The position numbers and the translations under genes are program-made. A DNA stretch of 40,869 nt, from assembly GCA_938029215.1 (NCBI GenBank), contig CALHFG010000028.1:1-40869 (forward strand). The letters run 5' to 3'. The stretch is from an uncultured Acidimicrobiales bacterium (GTDB lineage Bacteria > Actinomycetota > Acidimicrobiia > Acidimicrobiales > SZUA-35). Numbering within the stretch: the stretch's first letter is position 1; the number at the start of each line of letters is the position of its first letter. Under the pieces are notes generated by a model. The model had not been told where the DNA came from. It ran no database searches and was given only the letters and a program-made list of their open reading frames with translations. Shown here piece by piece: positions 15,920 through 23,758 of this stretch.

Positions 15920-16020
15920 CTAAACGGACCGAAGGGCGGACCGCTCGGTCGCTTCGGCACCACAGAACATGCAGGTGCGACGACCGTGGCCCACGGCTGC
16001 ATCGCAACTGGCGCAACGAT
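15920..16020 (-). pseudogene. Zinc-ribbon-like fragment without a start codon
   Basis: On the minus strand a frame ending in TAG at 15920-15922 reads R-C-A-S-C-x10-C-M-F-C-G, a C-x2-C-x10-C-x2-C zinc-ribbon pattern, then about 13 residues to the stop. Upstream in the same frame a TGA occurs inside the neighbouring tRNA gene, with no ATG, GTG or TTG between. It may be a decayed gene, a protein with a non-standard start, or chance. The rest of the gap between 15882 and the tRNA shows nothing else but the promoter of the downstream gene. Confidence 0.3.
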
Positions 16021-16034
16021 GAGCTGGAAAAGTG

Positions 16035-16118
16035 TGCGGACGGAGGGACTTGAACCCTCACACGCGTTAGCGCACTAGGACCTAAACCTAGCGTGTCTGC
16101 CAATTCCACCACGTCCGC
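16035..16118 (-). tRNA. tRNA-Leu (anticodon UAG)
   Basis: Read on the minus strand, the acceptor stem GCGGACG pairs with CGTCCGC, with discriminator A. The D-arm reads TGGTGGAATTGGCAGACACG. The anticodon stem CTAGG/CCTAG holds the loop TTTAGGT with anticodon TAG. A long variable arm (TGCGCTAACGCG) identifies a class II tRNA, and GGTTCAAGTCC forms the T loop. The CCA end is not encoded. The total is 84 nt. Confidence 0.96.
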
Positions 16119-16230
16119 GTGGTACCGAGAGGGTAACCGATCCCAGCGGGCGCTCGACCCATTATTCCCTACGGTTGTCATCGCGTAAGTCACTGGAATC
16201 GGCGGCCTGAGCGAATACCCTTGACCAGCT

Positions 16231-17490
16231 ATGGCCGAGCCACTTTTTCGCAGCCCGCCGGGCACCCGAGACCTCATGCCTCCGGTGACCGATCGCATGC
16301 GGGCGATGGTCGAGGTCTTTGCCGACGAAGCAACCAAGGCCGGCTTTGGTCAGGTCACGCCTCCGATGTTTGAAGACATCGGGGTGTTCGTGCGGCTGGG
16401 CGAAGCGACTGACGTGGTGAACAAAGAGCTGTACAGCTTCGAAGATAAGGGTGGACGGACGATCGCGTTGCGGCCCGAGCAGACGGCCAGCCTTTGCCGT
16501 GTGTTCGCTGAGCAACGGCCTGTACCGCCCTGGAAGGCCTGGTATTACGGCGCCAACTTCCGCTACGAAGCTGCCCAGAAGGGGCGCTATCGGCAGTTCG
16601 ATCAGGTCGGAGCCGAGGTCATCGGTTCTTCCGATCCAGACTTGGATACCGAGCTCATCGTGTTGGCTGCTCGCTTTTATGAGCGCATCGGCCTGAGGAA
16701 CGTCCAGCTGATGGTGAACAGCCTCGGTGATCCCGCTGATCGGGCCGCCTATACCGATGCGCTCCGGGCCTACTTCACCGCGAACCAAGCCGATCTCACC
16801 GAACAATCCCGCCTCACTCTGGCCAAGAACCCGCTCCGCGTAATGGACAGCAAGCGTGAACCCGACCAGCAGATCATCGAGGGTGCGCCTGTGCTCGGTG
16901 AGTTCCTGTCAGTCGAGGCTGGGGCGGCATTTGATCGTGTGCAAGCCGGACTGAACGCTCTCAACGTTCCGTTCGTCGTCGAGCCTCGGCTTGTTCGCGG
17001 CCTCGATTACTACAACCGAACCACGTTCGAGTTTGCCGGCCTAAGTCTCGACGCTGCGCAGAATGCAGTGGGTGGCGGTGGTCGGTACGACGGTCTGGTC
17101 GCCAACCTTGGCGGACCTGACGAGCCCGGAATCGGGTTTGCATTAGGTGTCGACCGGACCCTGCTTGCCTGTGATGCCGAGGGGGTCTTTGGCGCCCCCG
17201 ATACCAACCCACAGGTGTGGGTGGTTGCTGCCACGCCCGGAGTCGAGGGCCTTGCCCTTGTCGATCAACTTCGTCGAGCGGGCCTGCGATCGGATCGAGT
17301 CGAATCGACCCGGTCGATGAAAGCGCAAATGAAGAAAGCCAACAAGTCCGGCGCCGAAGTGGCCATCATCGTGGGCGAGGACGAACTGGCCCGTGGTGAA
17401 ATCGCAATCAAACCGCTCCGCGGTCAGGGCGATCAAAAGAACGTTCCTTCCAGTGAATTAGTAGAAGCAGTTCAGGAGTATCTGCAATGA
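16231..17490 (+). CDS. hisS: Histidyl-tRNA synthetase
   Basis: HisRS charges tRNA-His. The 419-residue class II synthetase has a motif 2 region with NFRYEAAQKGRYRQFDQVG, the histidine-specific R-G-L-D-Y-Y-N-R-T-T-F-E-F, and motif 3 GIGFALGVDR. The C-terminal anticodon-binding domain includes VWVVAATPG and KAQMKKANKSGAEVAIIVG. A TACCCT hexamer (16216-16221) ends 9 nt before the ATG, consistent with a very short leader. Its stop overlaps the aspS ATG by 4 nt (ATGA), the usual actinobacterial hisS-aspS pairing. Confidence 0.97.
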   Translation: MAEPLFRSPPGTRDLMPPVTDRMRAMVEVFADEATKAGFGQVTPPMFEDIGVFVRLGEATDVVNKELYSFEDKGGRTIALRPEQTASLCRVFAEQRPVPPWKAWYYGANFRYEAAQKGRYRQFDQVGAEVIGSSDPDLDTELIVLAARFYERIGLRNVQLMVNSLGDPADRAAYTDALRAYFTANQADLTEQSRLTLAKNPLRVMDSKREPDQQIIEGAPVLGEFLSVEAGAAFDRVQAGLNALNVPFVVEPRLVRGLDYYNRTTFEFAGLSLDAAQNAVGGGGRYDGLVANLGGPDEPGIGFALGVDRTLLACDAEGVFGAPDTNPQVWVVAATPGVEGLALVDQLRRAGLRSDRVESTRSMKAQMKKANKSGAEVAIIVGEDELARGEIAIKPLRGQGDQKNVPSSELVEAVQEYLQ

Positions 17491-19220
17491 TCAGAACCCA
17501 TACCTGTGGCGAGTTGCGAGCCGAGCACATCGGCCAGACCGTCACCCTCACCGGCTGGGTAAACACCCGGCGCGAACACAGCCAGCATTTGGCGTTCGTA
17601 GATCTTCGTGACTTCAGCGGTGTTACCCAGTGCGTAGTAGACAACGACGTCGACGTCCGCAGCGAGTACGTGTTGAAGATCACCGGCGTGGTGGAAGCTC
17701 GTCTCGCCGGTAGCGAGAACGCCGATCTGGCAACCGGGGCTATCGAGTTGAAGGAATGTCAAGTGGAGGTGCTTAACGAGGCCACCCCACCCCCGTTCCC
17801 GATGGACGACAGGGCCGACGGCGTCGACGAAATGATTCGTCTGAAGCATCGTTACCTCGATCTGCGCCGCGAACGTATGCAGCGCAATCTGCGGATTCGG
17901 TCCAAGGTGAACTCGGCGATTCGCAACGCGATGGTGAAGCAGGACTTCGTAGAAGTTGAGACCCCGATGCTCATGCCGTCTACCCCCGAGGGTGCCCGCG
18001 AATTCCTGGTGCCCAGCCGTCAACGCCCAGGCTCGTTCTACGCCCTACCCCAGTCGCCCCAGCTCTACAAGCAGTTGCTTATGGTCGGTGGCCTGGACCG
18101 TTACTACCAGATCGCCCGCTGCCTACGCGACGAAGATCTTCGAGCCGACCGTCAGTATGAGTTCATGCAACTCGATATGGAGATGAGCTTTGTTGAGGTC
18201 GACGACGTGCTCACCGCGGCGGAACAGGGGGTGCTCGACGCGGCTGAAGCCGTAACCGGTGAGCGGCCAAGCGTCGTTCCCCGGATCACATGGCATCACG
18301 CCATGAACACCTACGGCTCGGACAAGCCCGACCTACGCTTTGGTGTAGAGCTGCAAGAACTCACCCCGATCTTTGCGGCAACCGAGTTCAAGGCGTTCTC
18401 GACCGCTGAAGCCATCAAGGGCATCAACTATCCCGGTGGGGCGGCCGAATACGGACGCAACAAGCTGGACGCGCTCACCGACTTTGCAAAGAAGAACGGT
18501 GCCAAAGGCATGGTGTGGATCAAGGTTGCCGACGACGGCACGCTCGAGTCGCCCGTGGCCAAGTTCATGAGCGACGACGAAAAGGCAGCGCTCTCCGAAG
18601 CGATGTCAGCGTCTCCCGGCGACTTGATTCTTATGATCGCCGACGAGTGGCACACCACCTGTGAGGTACTTGGCGAGCTTCGCAACCGTGTGGCTCGCCC
18701 ACCGGTATCCGAGGGGCCATTCCGGTATGTCTGGGTCGTCGACTTTCCGTTGTTCGTCGGAGTCGACAAGACCTCGGGCCGGCCCAAGCCGGGCCACCAC
18801 GCCTTCTGCCATCCGCACCCCGAAGACATCGACAAGATGGATTCCGACCCCATGAGCGTCCGTGCCTGGGCCTATGACCTGGTGCTCAATGGATGGGAGC
18901 TCGGTTCGGGAAGTATCCGAATTCACGACCCCAAACTTCAAGGCAAGGTCTTCGAGCTTCTGGGGATCAGTGCCGAAGAAGCGAACGAACGGTTTGGGTT
19001 CTTCCTCGACCCGTTTTCCTACGGAGCGCCGCCACACGGTGGCTTCGCCTACGGAATCGATCGTTTGTCGGCGATTCTGGCTGGCGAAGAGAACATCCGT
19101 GAGGTCATCGCCTTCCCGAAGCCGCAGAGCGGTCTCGATCCACTGACGGGTTCTCCAACCGAGGTTCCCGAGGAGCACCTCACCGAGCTCGGGCTGAAGG
19201 TTTTGCCCCCTATCGAGTAG
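17487..19220 (+). CDS. aspS: Aspartyl-tRNA synthetase (bacterial type)
   Basis: AspRS charges tRNA-Asp. The 577-residue protein has the N-terminal OB anticodon domain (LTGWVNTRREHSQHLAFVDL), class II motif 1 and 2 with RYLDLRRERMQRNLRIRSK and RDEDLRADRQYEF, the bacterial GAD insertion (about residues 280-410), and motif 3 GGFAYGIDRLSAIL. The residue after RRE in the OB domain is His, which in some AspRSs marks non-discriminating enzymes that also charge tRNA-Asn. That would fit a GatCAB route to Asn-tRNA, but it is only an inference. Motif 2 reads RQYEF where most bacteria have RQPEF. The start is coupled to hisS. Confidence 0.96.
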   Translation: MIRTHTCGELRAEHIGQTVTLTGWVNTRREHSQHLAFVDLRDFSGVTQCVVDNDVDVRSEYVLKITGVVEARLAGSENADLATGAIELKECQVEVLNEATPPPFPMDDRADGVDEMIRLKHRYLDLRRERMQRNLRIRSKVNSAIRNAMVKQDFVEVETPMLMPSTPEGAREFLVPSRQRPGSFYALPQSPQLYKQLLMVGGLDRYYQIARCLRDEDLRADRQYEFMQLDMEMSFVEVDDVLTAAEQGVLDAAEAVTGERPSVVPRITWHHAMNTYGSDKPDLRFGVELQELTPIFAATEFKAFSTAEAIKGINYPGGAAEYGRNKLDALTDFAKKNGAKGMVWIKVADDGTLESPVAKFMSDDEKAALSEAMSASPGDLILMIADEWHTTCEVLGELRNRVARPPVSEGPFRYVWVVDFPLFVGVDKTSGRPKPGHHAFCHPHPEDIDKMDSDPMSVRAWAYDLVLNGWELGSGSIRIHDPKLQGKVFELLGISAEEANERFGFFLDPFSYGAPPHGGFAYGIDRLSAILAGEENIREVIAFPKPQSGLDPLTGSPTEVPEEHLTELGLKVLPPIE

Positions 19221-19246
19221 CCAAGGCTGACATCCCGGCTCTCCAG

Positions 19247-19252
19247 TAGGAT
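19247..19252 (+). promoter_or_regulatory. -10 element upstream of 19260
   Basis: TAGGAT ends 7 nt before the GTG at 19260, predicting a leaderless transcript for the small membrane protein and rarA. Confidence 0.45.
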
Positions 19253-19259
19253 TGTCCGG

Positions 19260-19751
19260 GTGAAGGCGGGGGACGTGGTGCAGTACGGGTTGTACGCCAT
19301 CACAGCCGCGCTCGGAGTAGCCCTCGTCGTCTGGCTCGTTCGGTCTCGCTCCGTCCGCCAACAGCACGAGCTGGAACTACGCCGAGCGAAGGTATTCGAG
19401 AACGGTTCGCGCAAACCCGCACCCACCGTGCGGGCGGTTCCAACGCCGTCGCCGTCGCCCAACATGGCAGAAGCCCTGGCCGGAATCCGACTGCCGGTTC
19501 ACTGGCAGCCCGACCCACCGGTCGAGGTGCGTTCACCGTTCACGCTCACAACAACAAAGGACACCGCAGGCGACATGGCCGAGACCCTGACCGACGAACT
19601 GGCCCGTATCGGCTATCGGATCAAACCGACAGGGGTCTCGTCGGCCCGGGCCGAGCGGGACGACAAGACACTCGCGATCGAAGTCGATGCCGACGAGTCC
19701 GGCTCGTTCGTGTCATCTCGAATCACCCTGATCGGTTCATCCAGTGGCTGA
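19260..19751 (+). CDS. Small membrane-anchored protein of unknown function
   Basis: The 163-residue protein starts with GTG and has one N-terminal membrane helix (YGLYAITAALGVALVVWLV) followed by a basic stop-transfer region (RSRSVRQQ). The remaining soluble part contains a polar linker and a compact C-terminal region (DMAETLTDELARIGYRIKP ... KTLAIEVDADESG). No family was recognised. The stop overlaps the rarA GTG by 8 nt, so the two are translationally coupled. The orientation of the helix suggests a soluble domain in the cytoplasm, but this is inference from charge only. Confidence 0.7.
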   Translation: MKAGDVVQYGLYAITAALGVALVVWLVRSRSVRQQHELELRRAKVFENGSRKPAPTVRAVPTPSPSPNMAEALAGIRLPVHWQPDPPVEVRSPFTLTTTKDTAGDMAETLTDELARIGYRIKPTGVSSARAERDDKTLAIEVDADESGSFVSSRITLIGSSSG

Positions 19752-21000
19752 CCTGTTCGCCGCTGCAGCTGAGCAGCGGCTGCAGGCACGATCTCCTTTG
19801 GCCGCGAGGCTCCGACCTCGTCGATTGGACGACGTCGTTGGTCAAACTCACCTGCTCGGCCCCAACGGGCCCCTTCGGCGTCTGATCACCGCCGACCGTC
19901 TAACGAGCGTGTTGCTGTGGGGTCCGCCGGGCACTGGCAAGACGACGATTGCCGAACTTGTGGCCAACGAGACAACCGCCGCATTTGTGAAGCTGAGTGC
20001 AGTGTCAGCAACGGTCAAGGACGTGCGAGAGACCATTCAGAAGGCGAAGGACCGGCTGGGCATCGACGGTCGCCGAACGATCCTTTTCTTGGACGAGGTC
20101 CACAGGTTCAACAAGGCGCAGCAGGACGCGCTCCTTCCTGCGGTCGAGAGTGGTGTTCTTACCCTCATCGGCGCAACGACGGAAAATCCGTTCTTTGAAG
20201 TAAACGCCCCTCTCCGCAGCCGGAGCACGCTGTTTCGTCTAGAACTGCTGGAGCCCGACGAGCTCGCCGAGCTCTGTCGACGGGGCCTTGAGCTCGAAGG
20301 GTCCAGCGCTTCCGATGATGCGATTGCGCACTTGGCGAACAACGCCGCCGGCGATGGTCGGCAAGTTCTGACCACCCTCGAGGTCGCAGTCGCATTGGCC
20401 GAGACCGGCAAGCCACCGGGACCGGTGACGCTGGAGCATGCCGAGGCAGCTACCGATCTGAAGTCTCTTCGCTACGGTCGCGATGAGCATTACGACATCG
20501 TGAGCGCGTTCATCAAAAGCATGCGTGGTTCTGACCCCGACGCCGCGTTGTACTGGCTTGCTCGCATGATCGCCGCTGGCGAGGATCCGCGGTTCATCGC
20601 CCGACGAATCGTCATTTTCGCATCCGAGGATGTGGGGATGGCGGACCCGATGAGCCTGTTGGTTGCCAATGCTGCTGCACAAGCCATCGAGTTCGTTGGT
20701 CTACCCGAGGGCCGCATCAACTTGGCTCATGCGGTCGTACATCTTGCCACTGCGCCCAAGTCGAATGCGTCGTACATGGGAATCAATCGGGCCATGAAGG
20801 ACGTTGCCGATCTCCCGGCCGGCGAAGTCCCGATGCATCTACGAGACGCCAACTACAAAGGTGCTGCCTCGCTTGGCCACGGCGACGGGTATCTCTATCC
20901 TCACAACTTTCCTGATGCCCAGGTGGAGCAGCACTACCGGCCAGACGAGGTGCAGCGACGGCGATACTACGAGCCCACCCCACGCGACGTAAACCAATAG
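19744..21000 (+). CDS. rarA: Replication-associated recombination protein A (RarA/MgsA)
   Basis: RarA is an AAA+ ATPase related to clamp loader subunits that acts at stalled replication forks. The 418-residue protein carries ARLRPRRLDDVVGQTHLLG at the N-terminus, Walker A G-P-P-G-T-G-K-T-T, Walker B L-F-L-D-E-V-H-R-F, sensor 1 IGATTENPFFEV, and the C-terminal tetramerisation region with YDIVSAFIKSMRGSDPDAAL, YWLARMI and ASEDVGMADP. The GTG start overlaps the preceding gene by 8 nt. The length is normal. Confidence 0.96.
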   Translation: MADLFAAAAEQRLQARSPLAARLRPRRLDDVVGQTHLLGPNGPLRRLITADRLTSVLLWGPPGTGKTTIAELVANETTAAFVKLSAVSATVKDVRETIQKAKDRLGIDGRRTILFLDEVHRFNKAQQDALLPAVESGVLTLIGATTENPFFEVNAPLRSRSTLFRLELLEPDELAELCRRGLELEGSSASDDAIAHLANNAAGDGRQVLTTLEVAVALAETGKPPGPVTLEHAEAATDLKSLRYGRDEHYDIVSAFIKSMRGSDPDAALYWLARMIAAGEDPRFIARRIVIFASEDVGMADPMSLLVANAAAQAIEFVGLPEGRINLAHAVVHLATAPKSNASYMGINRAMKDVADLPAGEVPMHLRDANYKGAASLGHGDGYLYPHNFPDAQVEQHYRPDEVQRRRYYEPTPRDVNQ

Positions 21001-21057
21001 CGGGCTGCTGCCACGGCGCCCGCCAACACTCGAAAACCGGGCGTTGAGGTAGCCCGC

Positions 21058-21063
21058 TATCGT
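21058..21063 (+). promoter_or_regulatory. -10 element of the DUF948 gene
   Basis: TATCGT ends 7 nt before the GTG at 21071, again suggesting a leaderless mRNA. Confidence 0.4.
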
Positions 21064-21070
21064 TGGGACG

Positions 21071-21523
21071 GTGAGTATCGGCGAGTTCGCAGCGATCATT
21101 GTGGCAATTGCGGTAGTTGTTACCGCTGTCTTTCTCATCGTCGCAGTGAACAATCTCAACAACACGCTGGCCCGACTATCTGATACCGCCAACGAGCTTC
21201 GTACCGAAGGGATTGCGGCCTTTAGTGAATTACGGGCCCTCGTCGCCGATGCTGACGCCGAGCTCGACAAGGTTGATCTGGTTCTCGATCGAGCCGATCA
21301 GGCAACGTCGGCAATCTCTGAGACGTCACGTCGTACCCACGAAGCAGTCCAGGACCCGGTGATCCGAACCCTTGCTATCGCATCCGGCTCATCCAAGATG
21401 GGTCGGGCCTGGTTGTGGAGCCGCCGGAAGAAGAACCGGGCCAAAGCCGCCGAGGCGTTACAGACGAGCCAGCCTGAAGCCACGATCACCACGTCGTCTC
21501 GTCGCAAGTCGTTGTCCCGATGA
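21071..21523 (+). CDS. DUF948-type membrane protein
   Basis: The 150-residue protein has an N-terminal membrane helix (AAIIVAIAVVVTAVFLIVAV), then a long amphipathic helical region (LNNTLARLSDTANELRTEG ... LDKVDLVLDRADQATSAIS) and a basic C-terminus. This matches DUF948 proteins, which in actinobacteria usually lie between rarA and alaS. The family function is unknown, though the coiled-coil design suggests a structural or stress role. The stop overlaps the next ATG (ATGA). Confidence 0.75.
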   Translation: MSIGEFAAIIVAIAVVVTAVFLIVAVNNLNNTLARLSDTANELRTEGIAAFSELRALVADADAELDKVDLVLDRADQATSAISETSRRTHEAVQDPVIRTLAIASGSSKMGRAWLWSRRKKNRAKAAEALQTSQPEATITTSSRRKSLSR

Positions 21524-22068
21524 TCGCGTTTCTATTCCGCCGTTTTCGCTGGATGCTTTTGGGCGCAGCTGGCAAGGAGCTCGCTCGGCGAGTTTCTGAA
21601 CGACAGGTCGACGAAGCCCGCAACGAATTGGCCGAACGCCTCCCCGATCGGGCGGTTGCGATTGCCGACAAACTTCCCGGCGACGTTCTCAAGGCCGCTG
21701 GAACCGCGCAAGTGGCTGGTCGCGTAGCCAGTAAATCCGCACGCCTTTCCAAAGATGTCGCCACGAAGTCACGAGACATGGCCGTTACACCCCAGCGGGC
21801 CCGGCAACGACTCAGCGAAATGGGTGAGGAGTGGCAAGCCCAGGTAGCGGAAGAGGATCGCAGTTTGCGAGCTCGACTGATCGCACAAACTCGCGGTCGC
21901 AGAGCGGCCGACGATGTCCTCCTGGGCGGCAAGACCTCATGGGAAGACGAGCCCTTGCCCGAAGTCGCGGACCGTGTAACCAGCGGCCGGCCGGTCCGGC
22001 GGGCTCGAAATGCTCTGGTCAACCGAGTGCAACGGAGCTATCGCCCTCGCAAGCACGATTGGCAATAG
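21520..22068 (+). CDS. Unknown protein coupled to the DUF948 gene
   Basis: The 182-residue protein begins with a weakly hydrophobic, basic segment (FLFRRFRWMLLGAAGKELA). It continues as a charged helical protein rich in Arg, Ala and Glu, with a C-terminal basic tail (NRVQRSYRPRKHDW). In many actinobacteria the DUF948 gene is followed by a similar small gene and then alaS. Here a convergent NHL-repeat gene follows after 17 bp, so the conserved gene order breaks at this point. No function can be assigned. Confidence 0.65.
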   Translation: MIAFLFRRFRWMLLGAAGKELARRVSERQVDEARNELAERLPDRAVAIADKLPGDVLKAAGTAQVAGRVASKSARLSKDVATKSRDMAVTPQRARQRLSEMGEEWQAQVAEEDRSLRARLIAQTRGRRAADDVLLGGKTSWEDEPLPEVADRVTSGRPVRRARNALVNRVQRSYRPRKHDWQ

Positions 22069-22085
22069 CAATTCGTAGAGCTTGA

Positions 22086-23705
22086 CTACCGAATCTCAAG
22101 CGGGAGCCGAATCGATCGTTCTACCCCAACTGACGTACTGGTTACCGTTAGAACGCCTTGGCCAGCAAGGCCGAGATTTACCACAACTTCGCCGCCCGGA
22201 TCGCTCCGTCGAACTCGCAGCGGAGCAGCCAACAGGTTGGTTGGCTCGGCGGTGACTTCGATTTCCCACGGACCGTCCCCCGGGCTTGGATAGCCAAGCG
22301 TCAGCGGCATCCCGGCGTTACCTCGCACCGTCGGTGCGGCCCCGAGGCTAAGGGTTCGCTCGATGCCTTCGAGTTGGAGAGATTTGGCCGATCGGGCCCC
22401 AGTGTCAATTCGCACGATGCGATGGTTGGACGTGTCGGCGACCAGAATGCTTCCGTCGAGCATGACGGCTGCGGCCTCGGGGTCCGACAGACCCTTGGCG
22501 CCGAGCGTCGTGAGTTTTCCATTCTCCAGTCGACGAATGCGGTTATTGAGTTGGTCCACGACAGCGAGCGACCCATCGGGTGCGCCTGCGATGTCCACCG
22601 GACGATTGAGAAGCGCAGCGTGAACGGGGCCATCGGTGAGGCCCACTTCAGTCGGAGAGTTATTCGTGACGCTGTGGACCCTGCCCTTGTCGGTCAGGAG
22701 TCGAATGTTGTTGCTGCCGGCGTCTACAAAAAGAACGCCGGTGGTGGTGCGGCACACCGCATTCGGCTGGGAGAGGCTGGCGCGCCCGGCGGCGCCGTCG
22801 TTTTGTCCAGTGAATCCCGAGCCCGCAATGACCTTGGGGGTTCCGACGGTTCGGTTGGCGACAGATTCGGCGCTGATCCGAAGCAGCCGGTCATCTCCTG
22901 CGTCCGAAACCACGATCGATCCATCCAGATCGAGGCATAGGCCAACAGGTCGCACGAGGTTGACCGCGAGAGGGTGGACGGTGCGCTTTCCGGGGTCCAG
23001 CAGTGAGACGGTTCCGTCATCGGGCTGGCACACAGCTACGAGGCCGCCGGGCAAGGCCATAAGTTTGCCCGGTCGGTGCAGATTGTCGACGATCGATGTG
23101 ACCGACAGGGTGTGGGCCTCGGCATCGACGATGCCAAAGAGCACACGGTCGTGCCCTTCGTCGCTGACAGCGACCACTCCCGGAGTGTCGAGCACGGTGA
23201 CACCCGACGGAAACGACAGCTCCGTGGCTCGCCGTGGGGCCTGAAAGCCAACCCTGAATCGAGCAGGTTCTTTGGATGGGACGGCTCCGAGATGGCTGAC
23301 GATGTCGGTCATCAGATCCGAGTCGCTGCCGAGCACGACGCCCTTGACATTTTGTTTGGCGTCGATAAAGACACAGGCGGGCCACCCGCCGGGGGAGTAG
23401 CGGCCGAACGTCTCTAGGTCGGCGTCGTGCAACACGGGCAGCGCCAGCTTCATGCGGTGTACGTGGTTTGAGACCCGTTCGATCGACTGTGCTGCAGCTG
23501 TTCGAGGGCTGTGAACAGCGATTATCTGAAGGCTGGCGCCGAACTCTCGTTGTAGGCGCTCAAGACGTCGCAGGACCACGGCCGAGCCGTCGCAGCCGAG
23601 GGTCCAGAAGCCAAGAACCGTGGGAACGCCCGCGAGATCCTTCCACGAGTGCGGAGGAGTATTTATCCAGACAGATCCGGTTGCTGGGGGAGCGCTAAGA
23701 GGCAC
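22086..23705 (-). CDS. NHL-repeat protein with thioredoxin-like N-domain (NHLRC2-like)
   Basis: The 539-residue protein has a thioredoxin-fold N-terminal domain (VLGFWTLGCDGSAVVLRRLE at about residues 30-50, LPVLHDADLETFGRYSPGGW). At least five NHL-type beta-propeller blades follow, each with a D-x-x-x-x-R-(I/L) signature: DAGDDRLLRI, DAGSNNIRLL, DQLNNRIRRL, DTSNHRIVRI. A C-terminal beta-sandwich of about 90 residues closes the protein. The CxxC of the thioredoxin site is reduced to C-D-G-S, so thiol-disulfide exchange by the usual mechanism is unlikely. There is no signal peptide. An AGGAGG sits only 2 nt before the GTG, closer than usual. It is divergent from the acyl-CoA synthetase. Confidence 0.8.
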   Translation of the reverse strand: MPLSAPPATGSVWINTPPHSWKDLAGVPTVLGFWTLGCDGSAVVLRRLERLQREFGASLQIIAVHSPRTAAAQSIERVSNHVHRMKLALPVLHDADLETFGRYSPGGWPACVFIDAKQNVKGVVLGSDSDLMTDIVSHLGAVPSKEPARFRVGFQAPRRATELSFPSGVTVLDTPGVVAVSDEGHDRVLFGIVDAEAHTLSVTSIVDNLHRPGKLMALPGGLVAVCQPDDGTVSLLDPGKRTVHPLAVNLVRPVGLCLDLDGSIVVSDAGDDRLLRISAESVANRTVGTPKVIAGSGFTGQNDGAAGRASLSQPNAVCRTTTGVLFVDAGSNNIRLLTDKGRVHSVTNNSPTEVGLTDGPVHAALLNRPVDIAGAPDGSLAVVDQLNNRIRRLENGKLTTLGAKGLSDPEAAAVMLDGSILVADTSNHRIVRIDTGARSAKSLQLEGIERTLSLGAAPTVRGNAGMPLTLGYPSPGDGPWEIEVTAEPTNLLAAPLRVRRSDPGGEVVVNLGLAGQGVLTVTSTSVGVERSIRLPLEIR

Positions 23706-23745
23706 GTCCTCCTATCGGCCTTTTCCTTCTGGTCAAAAGCTCAAC

Positions 23746-23751
23746 TAGCTT
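23746..23751 (+). promoter_or_regulatory. -10 element of the acyl-CoA synthetase gene
   Basis: TAGCTT ends 7 nt before ATG 23759, supporting that start and a leaderless transcript. Confidence 0.45.
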
Positions 23752-23758
23752 CTCTTCC

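Noticed and set aside
15894-16337. Minus-strand open frame running through the tRNA and into hisS
   Set aside because: It reads across tRNA-Leu and the hisS start in the wrong direction; only the short zinc-ribbon pattern in another frame is worth noting.
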